From contig NZ_JBIWDK010000012.1 in NCBI RefSeq assembly GCF_044761985.1, positions 1 to 64,000 of the forward strand: DNA of 64,000 nt, written 5' to 3'. Each line of letters starts with the position of its first letter. Position 1 is the first letter of the stretch. The position numbers and the translations under genes are program-made. This document shows positions 63,907 through 64,000 of this stretch, piece after piece. This DNA is from Peribacillus sp044761985. GTDB taxonomy: Bacteria > Bacillota > Bacilli > Bacillales > DSM-1321. The notes below the pieces were generated by a model that was not told the DNA's origin, made no database searches, and saw nothing but the letters and a program-made list of their open reading frames with translations.

Positions 63907-64000
63907 TTAATAAGTAGACATATATTGTTCGCGTTCCCAAGGGTGAACTTGTGTACGGAACATATCCCACTCGATTTCTTTTGCTTCGATGAAGTGTTCA
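63907..64000 (-). CDS. glnA: Glutamine synthetase, C-terminal end (cut by window edge)
   Basis: The minus strand codes for EHFIEAKEIEWDMFRTQVHP then WEREQYMSTY and stop, the C-terminus of type I glutamine synthetase, which makes glutamine from glutamate, ammonia and ATP. The gene continues beyond the window. Its last codons are the third copy of the attachment sequence and differ at several third positions from the left and middle copies, consistent with replacement by element 2. Confidence 0.95.
   Translation of the reverse strand, partial: EHFIEAKEIEWDMFRTQVHPWEREQYMSTY

Overview
The window looks like a low-GC Bacillaceae chromosome, most likely Peribacillus or Bacillus sensu lato. It carries the Bacillus-specific block lexA-yneA-yneB-ynzC-tkt-sirA-yneF and ccdA-yneI-ccdC-yneK, sporulation-type genes (a Spo0E-like peptide, a CotD-like coat protein, a NodB deacetylase) and the 3' end of glnA at the right edge. 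No database search was possible; assignments rest on recognised motifs, gene order and reading the DNA in all frames.

Layout. 1-4.87 kb is a small acquired island: an insertion-sequence end, a GHKL ATPase with a nuclease-like C-terminus, a DndB-like DGQHR protein with a strong promoter inside an ACGT-repeat operator, a truncated tyrosine integrase and a 3' fragment of a tRNA-Val gene. 4.87-9.9 kb is a yrkDEFHIJ-like reactive-sulfur cluster (CstR-type repressor, DsrE, TusA, rhodaneses, Rhod-MBL dioxygenase, TauE exporter). 10-20.5 kb holds pssA and an acyl-CoA degradation cluster (two CoA ligases, acyl-CoA dehydrogenase, two thiolases, thioesterase, MFS carrier). 20.8-25.6 kb holds an Hsp20 gene and sbcDC. 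25.7-38.6 kb is the core ccd/yne/tkt/lexA region, with a thiosulfate-uptake pair and a TetR/SDR/deacetylase group inserted. 38.7-47.1 kb is a loose region with a peptide transporter, VanZ, CotD-like and PH-domain genes and many decayed genes.

47.9-63.96 kb is a tandem array of two integrative elements, both inserted in the 3' end of glnA. Three copies of the glnA 3' end mark the junctions (about 47.93, 53.75 and 63.91 kb). Each element has its own tyrosine integrase at its right end and its own pair of arm-type repeats at both ends. Element 1 (about 5.8 kb) carries small membrane and lipoprotein genes; element 2 (about 10.2 kb) carries an SOS-controlled YolD gene, a phage lysis cassette, SH3-type secreted proteins and tail-appendage genes. 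Both integrases and several lysis genes are broken.

The most notable observations are the DndB-like/GHKL-ATPase pair, which may be an undescribed defence system; a decayed acetyltransferase gene whose CoA-binding region has been replaced by a scrambled patchwork of four rpoB fragments in both orientations; and the tandem glnA-integrated elements.
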